Part shown: piece by piece, positions 1-27,907 of the stretch
Layout: each line of letters begins with the position of its first letter
Position numbering within the stretch: position 1 is the first letter of the stretch
Source: Chromera velia
Taxonomy: Eukaryota > Sar > Chromeraceae
DNA: 39,959 nucleotides
Reading direction: 5' to 3'
NCBI GenBank assembly: GCA_018398765.1
Contig: JAHBMJ010001284.1
Location: 1 to 39,959, forward strand
Notes under the pieces: generated by a model
What the model was told of the DNA's origin: nothing
The model's input: only the letters and a program-made list of their open reading frames with translations
Database searches by the model: none
Translations under genes and position numbers: made by a program

Positions 1-827
1 GTCTCCTCGCCCACTTCTCTCCGTTTTGTCTGCCTGTCAATTAGAAGGGCTGCATGACAGACCAGACACTTGTTTCCATTTGCTGTGCGACAAATTGTAA
101 GAACTAATCTACGTTTTTCATCTTTCTGCCAGACTGGCCAGAAAGGATTCTCAATGATACTCAGAATTACATCATGCACCTCATGTTTTTGTATTGTTCT
201 TCTACTATAAAGAGATGTAAGGTCGGAAATTGCTTTCTGAGGTGCCGATAGTCTAGTAGAAGCCATTGGACATTACTTTTTTTTAACTTTCAGGTGATCG
301 TGTTATGCCACTAAAGCACCATGTCACCTCTTCTTCTCTTTTCAAGATCTGTTGTTTGATTACTTTTGCAAAGAGAACAATTGAAAATCCGTCTACGCGG
401 GGGACTGGTGTGCTTCGCATCCTTTGATTTTATTTTTTTATCTCACTATTATTAGATTTAGAGCTTGCGGCGGCGCCCACTCTAACCATCTGGGTTCTCA
501 GTTTAGGGCTTCTAGCCAACCCTCAAAAGCCTATCGAACCCTCAAAAGCCTATCGAACCCGGGGGCAAGGCATGCGAGCCATTGCGAGCCAGGCTGATGC
601 CAGGCTGGCAAGCTGGCTGGTTTATGCTGATTTGTCGCTGTCAGATAAGTCTGCGTATGTAGTTCGAAGGGGCATTCTTCCCGCCTTCGAGTGGTAATGC
701 AGCTCAGTGTGTCCAGCTGTGTCGCAGCAAAGTTTTGTGATTGTGAGCGACGACTTTTTCGTGATCTGGAAAACGACTGAGGTTTGATGAGACTCTTACC
801 AAGCAATTTGTTCACTCTTCGCTCCAG
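1..827. other. Upstream region of the RNA-binding protein gene, no certain gene
   Basis: No ORF here looks coding by composition. The frame of the first accepted exon stays open upstream to about 765, so that exon may begin earlier than 828. A 20-bp unit (core CCTCAAAAGCCTATCGAA) is repeated twice in tandem at about 521-558. The true promoter and start codon of the downstream gene probably lie here or further left, but I could not place them. Confidence 0.4.
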
Positions 828-17039
<16,212 letters not shown>

Positions 17040-17407
17040 GATGGAGGGCAGGACGTGAAATCAGAAAAGAGAGAAGAGGCGAGGGGAGAGAGCAGGAAAG
17101 GAGACGGAGGAGAGGGTCGTTTTGGGTTGCACCCACCCTGTCAGCGTCTGGATAAAGAAAGCGCTGGTCGGACGGACGGATGGATAGATAGATAATGAAT
17201 GAATGAGGCATGGAGGATGGAGGCAGAATTCTTCTTTGAGTACTCCTCCTTTCGTCCGTGCCCTGTGTTTTCTTTCTTTCTAAGTCTTCTGCTTGTCTTT
17301 CTCATCTTTACACAGCTCCCCTTCCTTTCTGTTCCGGGTGGCGGGAATGCTGAGGGAGGGAGGCAGGGTGCATGGAGGGAAAATTAAGGCAGAGAGAGGG
17401 GGGGGGG

Positions 17408-17459
17408 NNNNNNNNNNNNNNNNNNNNNNNNNNNNNNNNNNNNNNNNNNNNNNNNNNNN
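17408..17459. other. Assembly gap (52 Ns) between G homopolymers
   Basis: Fifty-two N bases are flanked on both sides by runs of G. The gap is probably a sequencing stop in a purine/G-rich repeat; its true length is unknown. No gene model crosses it. Confidence 0.95.
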
Positions 17460-17959
17460 GGGGGGGGGGGAAGGGGAAAGGGGAGTGCATGAGAGTACAA
17501 TTAATGGACGTTTCGTTAGTTTTCAAGGTGCTCATCCTCTGTTTCTTTCATCAACAATCAATCGGTGCATGGGGCCTCCCTCGATCCTTCCTTTCTTCAT
17601 TGATGCATTCATTCATTTATTGAATCAGTAGTTGACTAACTGACTGACTAACTTGACTGTTTGACTGACTGACTAGCGGACCGAGAAAAAGACTGCTTGG
17701 CTGAAAAAAGGCAAAAACAGGTGACGAGGGCAATGCAGATTTGGGAGTGAGTGAGTGAGTGGGTGAGTGAGTGAGTGGGGATCAGGGTGGGTGGGTGTCA
17801 GGGGGATGGAGAATGGAGCCACGCAGTGTGTGGGTGTGTCAACGAGAGAGGGAGAGGGGGGGGGGAGAGAGAGAGAGAGAGAGAGAAATTCTGGAGGAAA
17901 GAGAAATCGTTGATTTATGGATGTATGTATGTATCAATATATGTTGTCACCATTCGTTT

Positions 17960-17973
17960 TCTTTTTTCTTTTT

Positions 17974-18011
<38 letters not shown>

Positions 18012-18060
18012 GTTCTTTCTTTCTTTCTGTCTTTCTTCCTTCCTTCCTTCCTTCCTTCTT
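17960..18060 (+). repeat. (TTTC)n/(TTCC)n tetranucleotide tract
   Basis: A pyrimidine-only run of CTTT units followed by CCTT units in the spacer downstream of the RNA-binding protein gene. Confidence 0.9.
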
Positions 18061-18497
18061 GCTTGCTTTTCCTTTGCATGCTGCTTGCTTCCCCGCTGAT
18101 ATACTTGCCTCTTCCCTTCCCCTTATTTTTCCTCTCTCTCTGTCTCTCTCTGGATTCTCCCTTGCTCTCATGCTTTCCCTTCCAGTTCCTGATCTGCCGT
18201 CGCAACGGCTTCTCTTCTCACCCCTGTCCATCGAACTCTCTCCGTCTGCTTCTAGGAATGATCTTTTCCCTCTTCTCTTCTCCCATTCTACGCACCTCTC
18301 TTTTTTTCTGCCTCTCTCTCATGTGTTTGCAAGGGGAGCTTGTGTGCTTTCCCGTTTTTATTCATTCATTCATTCATTCATTCATTTATTCATTCATGCC
18401 CCTTAGTTCCGTTGGTTGGGTGTGTGGGCAGGGAGACTCTTCTCACTTCCTTCCTCCTTTTTTCGTTCATCCATTCGTTTCATCAATCGTTTGTGGC

Positions 18498-18551
<54 letters not shown>

Positions 18552-20464
18552 TCTTTTTCTTTCTTTCTTGCGGGTAGGGGGCGCCGGGGGTGGGCGAGGG
18601 AATATGCGTTGACAATAGAGACATTTTTGACATGCGAGAAGGGAGAGGATGGGTGGGGTTGGACAGAGATGAGATTTGTATCTTCTTTCTTTTTTTCTTT
18701 CAGACAGACGAGAGAGAGGGCGAAGGAGTGGGCCGATTTCTTTCGGCGACGGTTGAAAGTTCTTTTTTGGGATCGCGTGAATTGATCATTCACTTGATCA
18801 TTTCATTCATTCGGCTGTTCGTGACGGCCGGCAAGCCATTCTGCCTGCCTGCTGGCCTCCAATCCGTTCGGCCGGTGGGTCGCTTTTGACCGTTTGGTTG
18901 GGTGTTCAATGCGATGACAAGGGAGAGAGGAAGAAATATCGGAAAAGCGTGTCTCTCCCTCTTTCTCAGTTGAGGCGTCCCCTCGTTCCTTCCGCTATCG
19001 GTCGACTTCCTTCCGGCTTTCTTTGTATGTTTTGTTGCCTTTGCGAGTCCGAAGGGAAGCAGACGAGAAAGGAATCTGTAAGCCGTGCAAGCCGCGCAGA
19101 ATTCTTCTGCTTGGTCTTGCCGTCGACGCAGTCTGTTTGTGAATATAAATGAGAAAGCACGAAAACAATGGAAATGGTAGGGAGTGGTAGGATGATCGAA
19201 TTGACCCATAGTGCGGCAATTTCTAGTGTGGGGTGGGAAAGTGTTTGTTCTGTTGGGATTGGATTTTGAAACACTAGCTGAAGGCCGGCAGAAGAAAATG
19301 GATGTATGAATCAATGAAAGGAAGGCCATGTGACTCAATAATGGATCGAATGATGGAAGACTGACTGCACGACAAGCGATGGTGAATGAGCGTGAATTCT
19401 TTCCGTTTGAAGCTCATTCCCTTTCCCCCCACCGTTTTCCCCTGTCGAGCTTTTTCCCTTCCTTTTCACTGAAATGGTCGGTAAAGAAGGCGAGGGGAGA
19501 TGTCTGGCTCATCTTTTGGCAGTCTCCTTTCTCTTCCTTCTTTCCATCAGTTCTTGTCACCTTTTTGTATCTGTTATTTTTTCTTTCCTTCTCTCTTCTC
19601 TTCCTCCTTTCCCCTGCTCTTCTCCTCCTTGCTTGCCTATCTGTCTGTTGGTCTGTCTGTCTCACTGGGTTCGTGTCCTTAATTGAAATCAGGTAAGACG
19701 AGACGGCAAAAGTTCGCCGTTTCATTTGTCTGTCTGGTGTTTCTTTCTTGGCCCTTCACTCCTTTCTGTTGGTCATGGTGCAAACATGTATCAACGAAAA
19801 AAAAAGAGCGCATAGAGGAAGAAATGGGGTGCTCAGATGGACTCACACAGGTTTCGTTTCTCCGTTCCCTGGGCGGGCCTTCTTCTGCTTTCTCTTTGGG
19901 GTCTCTCTCTCTTTCTTGGCGACGAGGAGAGAAAGGGGCCGCATTGACAGACGGCAGAAAGGAGGGAAGGAGGAATGACGTGTGATGGACTTAGCTACTT
20001 GATCCATTCTCAAACTCTCTCTCTCTTTCTCTCTCCTTCGCACCATGGTCAGAAGCGGCCATGGTGTGTGGCCTCTGTCTGTATGTCTGTTGGGGGGCTG
20101 TGTTTCGGTGCTTGGATGGCATATAAGAAAGACATTTGTCGGTATTATGGGAACGTCTCTCTTCATGATTGACTGGTGATTCATTCCGTTCGGTTCTTCG
20201 AAGCTCTTCTCCTTGAGTTTGCTCTTTCTACTCTTCATCTCTCGCTCGTCTCGGCAACCTCCCCCGTCCTCCCTTTGACTTCCTCTCTCTCTCGTGCGTC
20301 TGTTCTTCGTCTCGGTCTCTTCGTGATGTTTTCGTGGTTCGTCTCTGTGTGTCTTTGCTTGCCGAGTCAGTTGCTTGGCGCATGTCGCCGGCAGGAAAGA
20401 TACGCAGACACAGAGTGAATAAATGGACAAAACTGAACGAGCCAACGGAAGCGAAGACACACAT

Positions 20465-20565
20465 GCTTCTTTCTTTTCTTTCTTTCTTTCTTTCTTTCTT
20501 TTCTTTCTTTCTTTCTTTCTTTCTTTCTCTCTTTCTTTCTTTCTTTCTTTCTGTCCTTCCTTCCC
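20465..20565 (+). repeat. (TTTC)n tetranucleotide tract
   Basis: Nearly continuous TTTC units with a few substitutions, followed by a short GACT run at about 20612-20632. Confidence 0.9.
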
Positions 20566-21913
20566 GAAGTCGTCAGGCATACGTGGGGGAGCAAAGAGAA
20601 AGACGCCTCCCTGACTGACTGACTGACTGACTGAATGAGTGAACGAATGAACCGAACGAGGAAAAGAAGGGAGGACAACGGGAAAGGAATGTCATTCCCT
20701 TATACCCTGCCTTCTTTTTTTATCGGCCAGAAATGCTTTCTTTAATTTTCTTGCTCCTGCCTTTCTCACTTTTTGTTTCGTTGTTTTTTTCTCTCCACAT
20801 ATGCATGTTTCCGTCTTCAGTTTCATATCAGTGAGGTGTATTGTTGCTCGAAAGAAAGACAGAGAGAGAAGGCAGGGGGGGATTGCTGCTTGCAGGCACA
20901 TCGGGTACATGAAGCTTGGCGGGAGGTGCCTGGCTCCGTCTCTCGCGTGCACGCTTTTCTTCCTTCCTTCCCTTCCTTCCTTCCGTTTGTTGGTACACGA
21001 ACCGAAGAGATCGACACTTTGTCTCTCCCTCGAGTTGCTTGTCGAGGACGAGGGGAGGGAAAAGAGACCAAGAAGATTCAATCAATGTCTGACAGCCGCA
21101 AAATCTGGTGATCCAGATTTGTCATGTCAAGAAAGTCCGTCGCTGGTCTTCGCAAAGACAGGAAAGCCTGAGGGAAAAATGAATTGCTAGCTCTGGTTTG
21201 TTGCGTGGTGTCTGAATAGAGATTGCCATGCGGGCTTTCCATTTTGAAGGAAGGAAGTCGGAGGGAGTCAAAAAAAAAGAAGCGAGGGCATGCAACCGTA
21301 TAAGCGCAAGGAGAGGTAGGGCGGCGGCTGAAGGACTGAGCAAGTCTTTTTGTTTGTTTCTGTGCCCTTTTCAGTTCAGTCGATCGGTCTTACTCGCTTC
21401 CTTCCATATCGATTCGGCCATCCAGAGCTTCCTTCAGTCGTTCGTTTGTTTGGATGAACATGCATGCAAATATATCTCTTTCAATGTCATGTCAGTCCAG
21501 CCGTCGTTTTTGAATCTGTCATCCGTGTGATACTTGAAGCAAGAATACGTCGAAGAGGCGACAAGAGAAACGAATGAATGAATGAATGAATGAAATGAAT
21601 GTATCGATTGATTGATTGATTGATTGAGGCATTTCATGTTTGCTTTCGATCAACGGAGGAAAGAAAGAACCTGACAGGCTGACTGACTGACTGACTGAGT
21701 GCTGCGATGAAAAAAACGAAACAAACAATGAAGATCTGAGTGTGCATGGAGCGCCGGTCTCTTCTCTCTGGCTGTGTGTGTGTGAGAGAGAGAGAGAGAG
21801 TGAATGAATGAATGAAAGAAATAAGTCCGTGAGGAGAGAGGTACACCCTCTCCTCTTCTTCACCCTTGCCTTTGCTGCCCTTCCGTTCCTTACTCTTCCG
21901 TCGCTCGTCTGGG

Positions 21914-21944
<31 letters not shown>

Positions 21945-22090
21945 TTACCCTTTCTGTTTCAATTCTTCCTGCTTCCCCCCTCCCTCTCTTTTCACTTTGT
22001 TTTGTATCACGTTGCAGCACCTGTTTTTCCTTCCAGTCATTTGATGCTCGTGCCTTCCTGCCTTCCTTGGAAGTACCCTGTCTTTCTTCA

Positions 22091-22092
<2 letters not shown>

Positions 22093-22154
<62 letters not shown>
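22093..22154 (+). repeat. (CA)n microsatellite
   Basis: About 30 CA dinucleotides with one CAGA interruption. Confidence 0.95.
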
Positions 22155-22157
<3 letters not shown>

Positions 22158-23699
22158 CCGTTTGGTTTCCCCCTGCTTCTTCACCTGGAGAGCGCAGTGC
22201 AGAAGGTTCTGATGGGAACGGTTTTCTGATTCATTTTCCGAGCCTCGCTTCATCCGCACAGGAGACGGATATGATCGAGGAGCATAAAAAGAGAAGAGAA
22301 GAGATCAAAACAAACAAACAAACACATCAATCCAACTCAGGCAGGCAGGCAGGTTCGCCGTTCCGATGAGTGAACGTTCGGATGATCGAGGGTTCCTCCT
22401 TCTCTTCGTTCAACTAGTCGAATGCATGACCGTGCATGGGTGTGAGTCCACTCCCCAGACTGTTGAAAGGAAGAAAACGTGTACTTGTCGAGCAGAATAA
22501 AGTTGACAAGCGATGCCCATGCGCCCTATTGAGCAAATAGGGTGGGACTGTCGGTGATCAAGGGGAAGAAATAGGGAGGTGGGAAAAAACTAAAGTAGGA
22601 CTGCAGTCTCCATTTTTCGCAGCCGTTCCGAGCCAAGTCGATTTAGTCGTGGCGAGGCGACGCACGGCATTGCGAGGAATGAAGAAAAAAAGGAAGGAGC
22701 GTGATCGTCTTGATGCAGTCACTCTGGTTGTGATGACGGCAGTCAAGTTCATCTGTCAGAAAGACAGAAAGAAAGAGGCAAATTTCCGTCCCTTCTCCAT
22801 GCAGTCTGTGTCTGTCTGTCCCTGTCTGTCTGCCTTTGTTTCTTCTTCAAACAAGACTATCAATTCTTCTTTGAATGTCGTTTGAAAGTTGTGCATCCAT
22901 CTACGCACTGTTTGCATGTTTGTTTGTTTGTGTCTGTCTCGCTGGAGCTGGTTTGTTTTCGTTCCTTCATGGGTCTCTTCCCTCTCTCTCCACATGCATA
23001 GAAGGTCGGCAGGAAGAGTTCGATTGCAAGGATGATATGAATGAAGGAGAGCGAAAAGAGAAGCATAAATCGTGTAGAAAGGTGCCTTTATATGCATGGG
23101 GAGTGCGAAGAAGCGTGAATGAATCGGTGAAACGCACGAACGGGAGGGGAAGGAAGGGAGAGATTCGTGCGGAGAAGGAACGAGCAAGAGGAAGAAAGAG
23201 AGCGGACGAAAGCGGAAGCAAGGAAGGAAGTCCAAGAGGGACGACAGAGCAGAGCACACAGTCAGTCCGGTGGTTAGAGCCACGCGGACGGAGAGACGGC
23301 TGTTTTCCCTTCCAGTTCCAGGCCTGGTGTGTGGAAGAAGAAACGCAAACGGCAAAACAGATCGTTAAAAAAAGCACGGTCCTTGGGATGATCACGACAG
23401 ACGAGTGAGTTCGTTACTGCATTTTTGAATTGTAATCACACACGCTTTATCACGAATTGACATGCAGAAGGAGACAGAGAGGACGAAAAGAGAGAGTGCA
23501 GATTCATCCAAATCGATTGTGGCCGGCTGGCATTGAGTCCGCTGGTTGCATGCTTTTCTTCTTCTTCTTCTTCCTTTTTTCTGTCGTTTTTGTTTGTTTT
23601 CACAGGGAATCGCTTCTGTCTGTCTCGCCTCTCACACACACTCGGTGGCGCTTTTGATGATCATGCATTCCTTCCTTGAATCCTTCCTTGGATGTATCC

Positions 23700-23732
<33 letters not shown>

Positions 23733-25077
23733 TCGGTCAGTCAGTTCACCGTCCACGCATTGCAATACAAACAAAGAGACACACACGTTCTGATCTGTAG
23801 TTTCTTTCGAAAGCCAAAGCGCAGCGGCGTTCTTGGTGATGATTTTGTGCTTCCCCCACCACACACACATCCAAGCTTGGCGTGTTTCTCGTCGGTCGGG
23901 TGAAAAAGGAGAAGAGTAAAAAAAGGACACACTGGGTCGTGGCCTGACTGCACGCTAGCAAGGCGTGTCAATGAATGGATCGAAAGAAAGAACGAAAGAA
24001 CGAAAGAAAGACAGAACGAAAGAGTGCGCGCACAGTCCGTTTGTTCGTTCTGTCTTGGTGGGAAGGAAATGAAGGGTATGCCTGAGGAGAGCGGTTGATC
24101 CGTTCTTTGTCTTCGTGGTTTCTTGAGGATCAGACGATGAAAATCCTTTTTTTATTTTCTTTTATGCGTGCGTCGGTTGCAAGGACTCTTTTTCGTTTTG
24201 TCTCGTCGGACTGAAGAGACAAGAGCGAGCGAAGAACTAGCTGAGAATATGCTTGTAGCCAGACTCGTGAAGCAGAGCCGGCTGCAATCTGTAAAAGGAG
24301 ACAACAAGAATGTGCGAGTCGGAATACAAAAAGAAACACCGATCGCGCTTCTACTTCTGTTTGCTTCGTCTGTCTGTATGTGTGCCTTTACAGCTCAACC
24401 TCAAAATAAATAGATCTTCTCCTTTCTCCTTCATTCCTTCCTTCGCTCGCTTCCTCTCTCCCTAAATTCTTTCTTCCTCCCTCTCTTTCATCTTCTGTGA
24501 ATGCGCTTAATGAGTCGATTTGTGGTACGTCCGTCTGATACGGCGTGAATGTCCCTGACTTGTCTGTCGTTGAATTCTTTCAGAATGTGTTTTGATGACC
24601 AGCCGCCCGACCGAAGTCCGCAGATGGCCCCGAGGCCCCCCCACGCGGGTCGAGTGGGGCTCGGGAGTTTGATCGTGCGATCCGTGGGAGCCCGTTGATG
24701 CCGCTTCCGAATATGTGAATGTATATCCGTGTCGATGCATCAGGTGAATCTGTCAATAGGTCTGTTGAAGTGACAAGTAGAATGAGTCTTCAATGAGATT
24801 CTTCAAAACACTATAAAATACGCGGCCCGCGTTAGCCCGCGTTGCACGTCAGAATCTATCTAGGAATCTATTTCTCTCATTAATTTCTAGCATATGATAA
24901 ATGTCAATAAACTATAAAAAATTGCTAAGAAAATTGTTATTCAAACTGTATCCTACACTGTACTACACTGTACTAAATTGTACTCTGAAAATTGCTAGAA
25001 AAATTGTTATGTATAACTATCTATAACTTCAAAGAATCAAAGTTAAATGAAACTGTACTCTAGACTGTGTTGTGTGC

Positions 25078-25582
25078 AGTGACGAGGTTTGATTTGATTT
25101 GATTTGATTTGATTTGAGGTTGTGTTAATTTAGCCTCAAATCAAATCTGCAGGTCTGATGGGGCTTGCTCTGATACCCCTATCAAATCTACATCAAATCC
25201 ACCTCAAATCTGACTTTTAACCTCAAATCTGTGCCCTGGGGGGCTCCGCCTCCCAGACCTTCCATTTTAGTTATTACAAAGGCGACTTTAACATAACAAA
25301 TAAAAACATATCTTAACAAAGTAAAGTGTTCTACCATTTTTAAAAATAAAATTGCTTCAAAGTTGTTTTAAATCGAAATTATCATTTCTTCAAAGACAGT
25401 CAAAAACCTAAAATTGTGAGTTGTTATTGGTAAAAACTAGGAGAGCTCATATGTCAGGGAACCTATGAAGTTTAACCTCAAATCCAACCTCAAATCTGCC
25501 TAGATTTGCAAATCTAGAGCCTTAACTTCAAATCAAATCAACTTAAATCAAATTCAAATCTATCAAATCAAACCTGGTCACT
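25078..25582. mobile_element. Short inverted-repeat (MITE-like) element, about 505 bp
   Basis: The left end 25078-25098 starts AGTGACGAGGTTTGATTTGA. The right end 25562-25582 is its reverse complement with one mismatch in 21 positions. Just inside both ends are further GATTT/AAATC units in opposite orientation, so the TTTGA-rich repeats make the ends longer. The middle has more TCAAATC copies and no ORF. Flanking target duplications were not identified. It resembles a non-autonomous DNA transposon; the superfamily is unknown. Confidence 0.75.
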
Positions 25583-25667
25583 AGTTGACAATGTGTGCCA
25601 CGGTGGGTCCATATAATGGAGCAGAAGCAGCGCCACCACCGGTATTACGCCGCGGCTTTGGCGATTC

Positions 25668-25750
25668 AAACACCAACAACCACAAACAGCACCAAGCCCA
25701 ACACAATCAGAAATGAAAAGAAACAAAAGGGTGACGCCAACAGCTTTCTT
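25668..25750 (+). repeat. Dispersed element terminus, copy 1
   Basis: This 83-bp segment recurs at 29157-29239 with five differences, all transitions (G/C here, A/T there). It ends in GGTGACGCCAAC plus about nine bases. The last 21 bases occur again in inverted orientation at 25804-25824, forming a foldback with a loop of about 53 bp. Confidence 0.8.
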
Positions 25751-25803
25751 TGATGTAGTGTGGGGCAACATGCGCAAAGTGTATGTTGACATACATGGAG
25801 GAG

Positions 25804-25824
25804 AAGAAAGTTGTTGGCGTCACC
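25804..25824 (-). repeat. Dispersed element terminus, inverted partial copy
   Basis: On the minus strand this reads GGTGACGCCAACAACTTTCT and continues TCTCCTCCA and GTCAACAT, matching the plus-strand copy at 29219 beyond the 21-base core. It pairs with 25730-25750 as an inverted repeat. Confidence 0.75.
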
Positions 25825-26116
25825 GGGCCCACCGATGCCTACCGGCCTGGCGACACCAACACTTCTCCTCTTCTTCATTTTCCTTTTCTTTACTCTTCAA
25901 TGTCCTCTCATACCCACGCATACTTAGAGCACCAAATGAAAGAAAAAAAAAGATGTGGTTTGGACTACAAATGAAACACACCTCAAGTTTATCCTTCAAA
26001 TTCATAAGTACCTCCATCTAAGTCCATCATACCGACCAACTTTTTGTCTCTCCTCTTCATTATTCTGTCATTTTCATTTCTCACCAACTATCTCCATCCC
26101 TTCTTCATCTTTCATA

Positions 26117-26142
26117 GACAGACAGACAGACAGACAGACAGA
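26117..26142 (+). repeat. (GACA)n microsatellite
   Basis: A short run of GACA units followed by GAGA-rich sequence to about 26175. Confidence 0.85.
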
Positions 26143-26454
26143 GAGAGGCGGAGAGAGATAGAGAGAGAGAGAAAGCAGACAGTCTGAAAGATTCAGAGAC
26201 TGTGAGACAGCAAAATCAATTTACAAAACAAACACCAGTACACTGAACATCAAAAACCACTTTTCCAATCACCTTTTCTTTCATCCTTAAACTCTAACTC
26301 AACTCCCAATACAACCACCACATTGTCATCAAATAAATCCGCCACCAACAGTACCGCCGCTACTCCTACTTCATACTCAGGTGCAATTCAAACTTAAGGT
26401 GGCAAACTTTTTAAGAGCCGAAGGTACTTAGATCTCTTACCATCAAAACCCTTG

Positions 26455-27030
26455 ACAAACATACCTCCCTGACACTACAAGCCACTTGAAAGCAGAACGT
26501 TCAAGCTCATTCGTATCAGCGGCATGGCTGAATCAGATCAAGTCCGTCCGCGCCTGCGTCGCGGCCGATCAGGTCATCTACAAAAGTGACTCAAGATGTA
26601 GCCGTTAGCAGCCCCGCAGTCCGTGTAGCAGCCCTACAGCCTATGCAGATGCAGCCCATTAATAGTCTGTCTTATAAACCGTTATAAACTATTATAAACA
26701 TAATCATAAAGAGTGTTAAACACAGAACTTGAATTTTATTTTTAATGATTAGAACTTAGTACATGCAGGTAAAGAACGGTTTACCATAGCAAGGGAAGAA
26801 GAGTTGATAGACATAATCCGCTTAGTCTCTAGTAGTCCGCAGCATCTATAACACAGATTTTTAAAACACAGTCTACATTTGTGGCACAGACTTTCAAAAC
26901 ATAGTCTGTGCAATGCCATACGGTGCAGACCTTCAAGACATAGTCCGCGCCTGCAGCATGGACTTTCACGTCTATCCGCCAGAGCAAAAAAAATTTTAAG
27001 TGGCTTATAGTGTCAGGGAGGTAGACAAAT
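26455..27030. mobile_element. Inverted-repeat element, about 576 bp
   Basis: Left end 26455-26487 contains ACCTCCCTGACACTACAAGC. Right end 26998-27030 is its reverse complement with only a few differences over 33 bases. The interior holds diverged tandem units (CAGACTTTCAAAACATAGTC-like, about 26850-26965) and no ORF of note. This is a MITE-like structure of unknown superfamily. Confidence 0.65.
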
Positions 27031-27907
27031 ATAGAAGAAGAAGACAGAAACCTATAAAGTTCTCGCACAAGATAAAGCCTTCTTCTTCCACTAACTGAAG
27101 CAAACCAAAGCCTTTTTTCAGTTTATAATAGAACGCTTATCATGACGTCACCAAAGACAACAACCAGTCTCCATTCACTCCTCTTTATCTTCAGACCACT
27201 CCAGACTCCAGCTATGTCCAACAAACAGAACTTTAAACTTCACCACGAACGTAGCACCGTGTACTCTCCTCCACTAAGCACACACGCTTGCCCAGGAATC
27301 CACAGGACAAGCCAAGCGCGAATCCACATGACAAGCCAACGACCCAACAGGTGCCACTAGAAACAACAAATGTCAACTAGCGCAAATCGATATCGTGATA
27401 CAGAGGAACAAAGAGCCCAAGTCTGTCATACAAAGCGTCAACAGAAGCAAAAGAAAGCCGATACTAAGCCAAAGCTGTATATAAATCCAAGTATAGTATC
27501 AGTGTCTGCTGTAATACAGTATGTTCTAGAGTATATCCCGCAGGAACCTGCACCACTATTAAATATTATGGCTTTCTGTCTGATTTTGCTTTCACTGCAT
27601 AGGCAGTCTTTGTCTCTTTGCCTTTTTATCTTTAACATTTGACTGATAAGGGGAAGAAGACCATTATACCACTTTTGATGCAGAAGCTTAAGAAACCACT
27701 CTCATACATATGCGCATTCAATCCCCGGTCAATTTTCAAACGCTGACATCAGGCATCGCATGCGTCCATACACTGATCGCTGCTTGAATTGTTCACATAC
27801 CAATGCGCGCATGCAGATTATTTTCGCTATGATGCCTAGCTGGCAAAGATGGGTGCCTTAAACCACTCATTGTTTACGCTAGTGACCAAGCAATCACTGG
27901 CACAAAC

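Larger units (their letters stand above)
17040..24480. other. Gene-poor spacer with many microsatellites
   Basis: Composition is dominated by short tandem repeats: TGAC/TGAG runs (17625-17780), GA (17861-17886), TTTC/CTTT (17960-18060), CATT (18360-18397), TC (18500-18560), TTTC (20465-20560), GACT (20612-20632), ATGA and TGAT (21565-21628), CA (22093-22154) and TTTC (23703-23735). ORFs in this stretch follow the repeats and none has a recognisable domain. One isolated candidate exon is 23316-23404 (acceptor CCCTTCCAG, donor GTGAGT, 89 nt without a stop in one frame); I cannot link it to neighbours. No tRNA, rRNA or snRNA was recognised by eye. Confidence 0.6.

Noticed and set aside
17771-18785. 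ORFs of 211 and 336 codons rich in Phe, Leu and Ser
   Set aside because: They follow TTTC, CATT and TC microsatellites and have no domain or conserved pattern.
22093-22154. Regular spaced repeats as a CRISPR-like array
   Set aside because: It is a simple CA microsatellite in a eukaryotic genome; no repeat-spacer structure exists anywhere in the window.
18886-24413. Assorted ORFs of 60-250 codons in the spacer
   Set aside because: None shows a domain, convincing splice-phase partners or composition distinct from the surrounding repeats.
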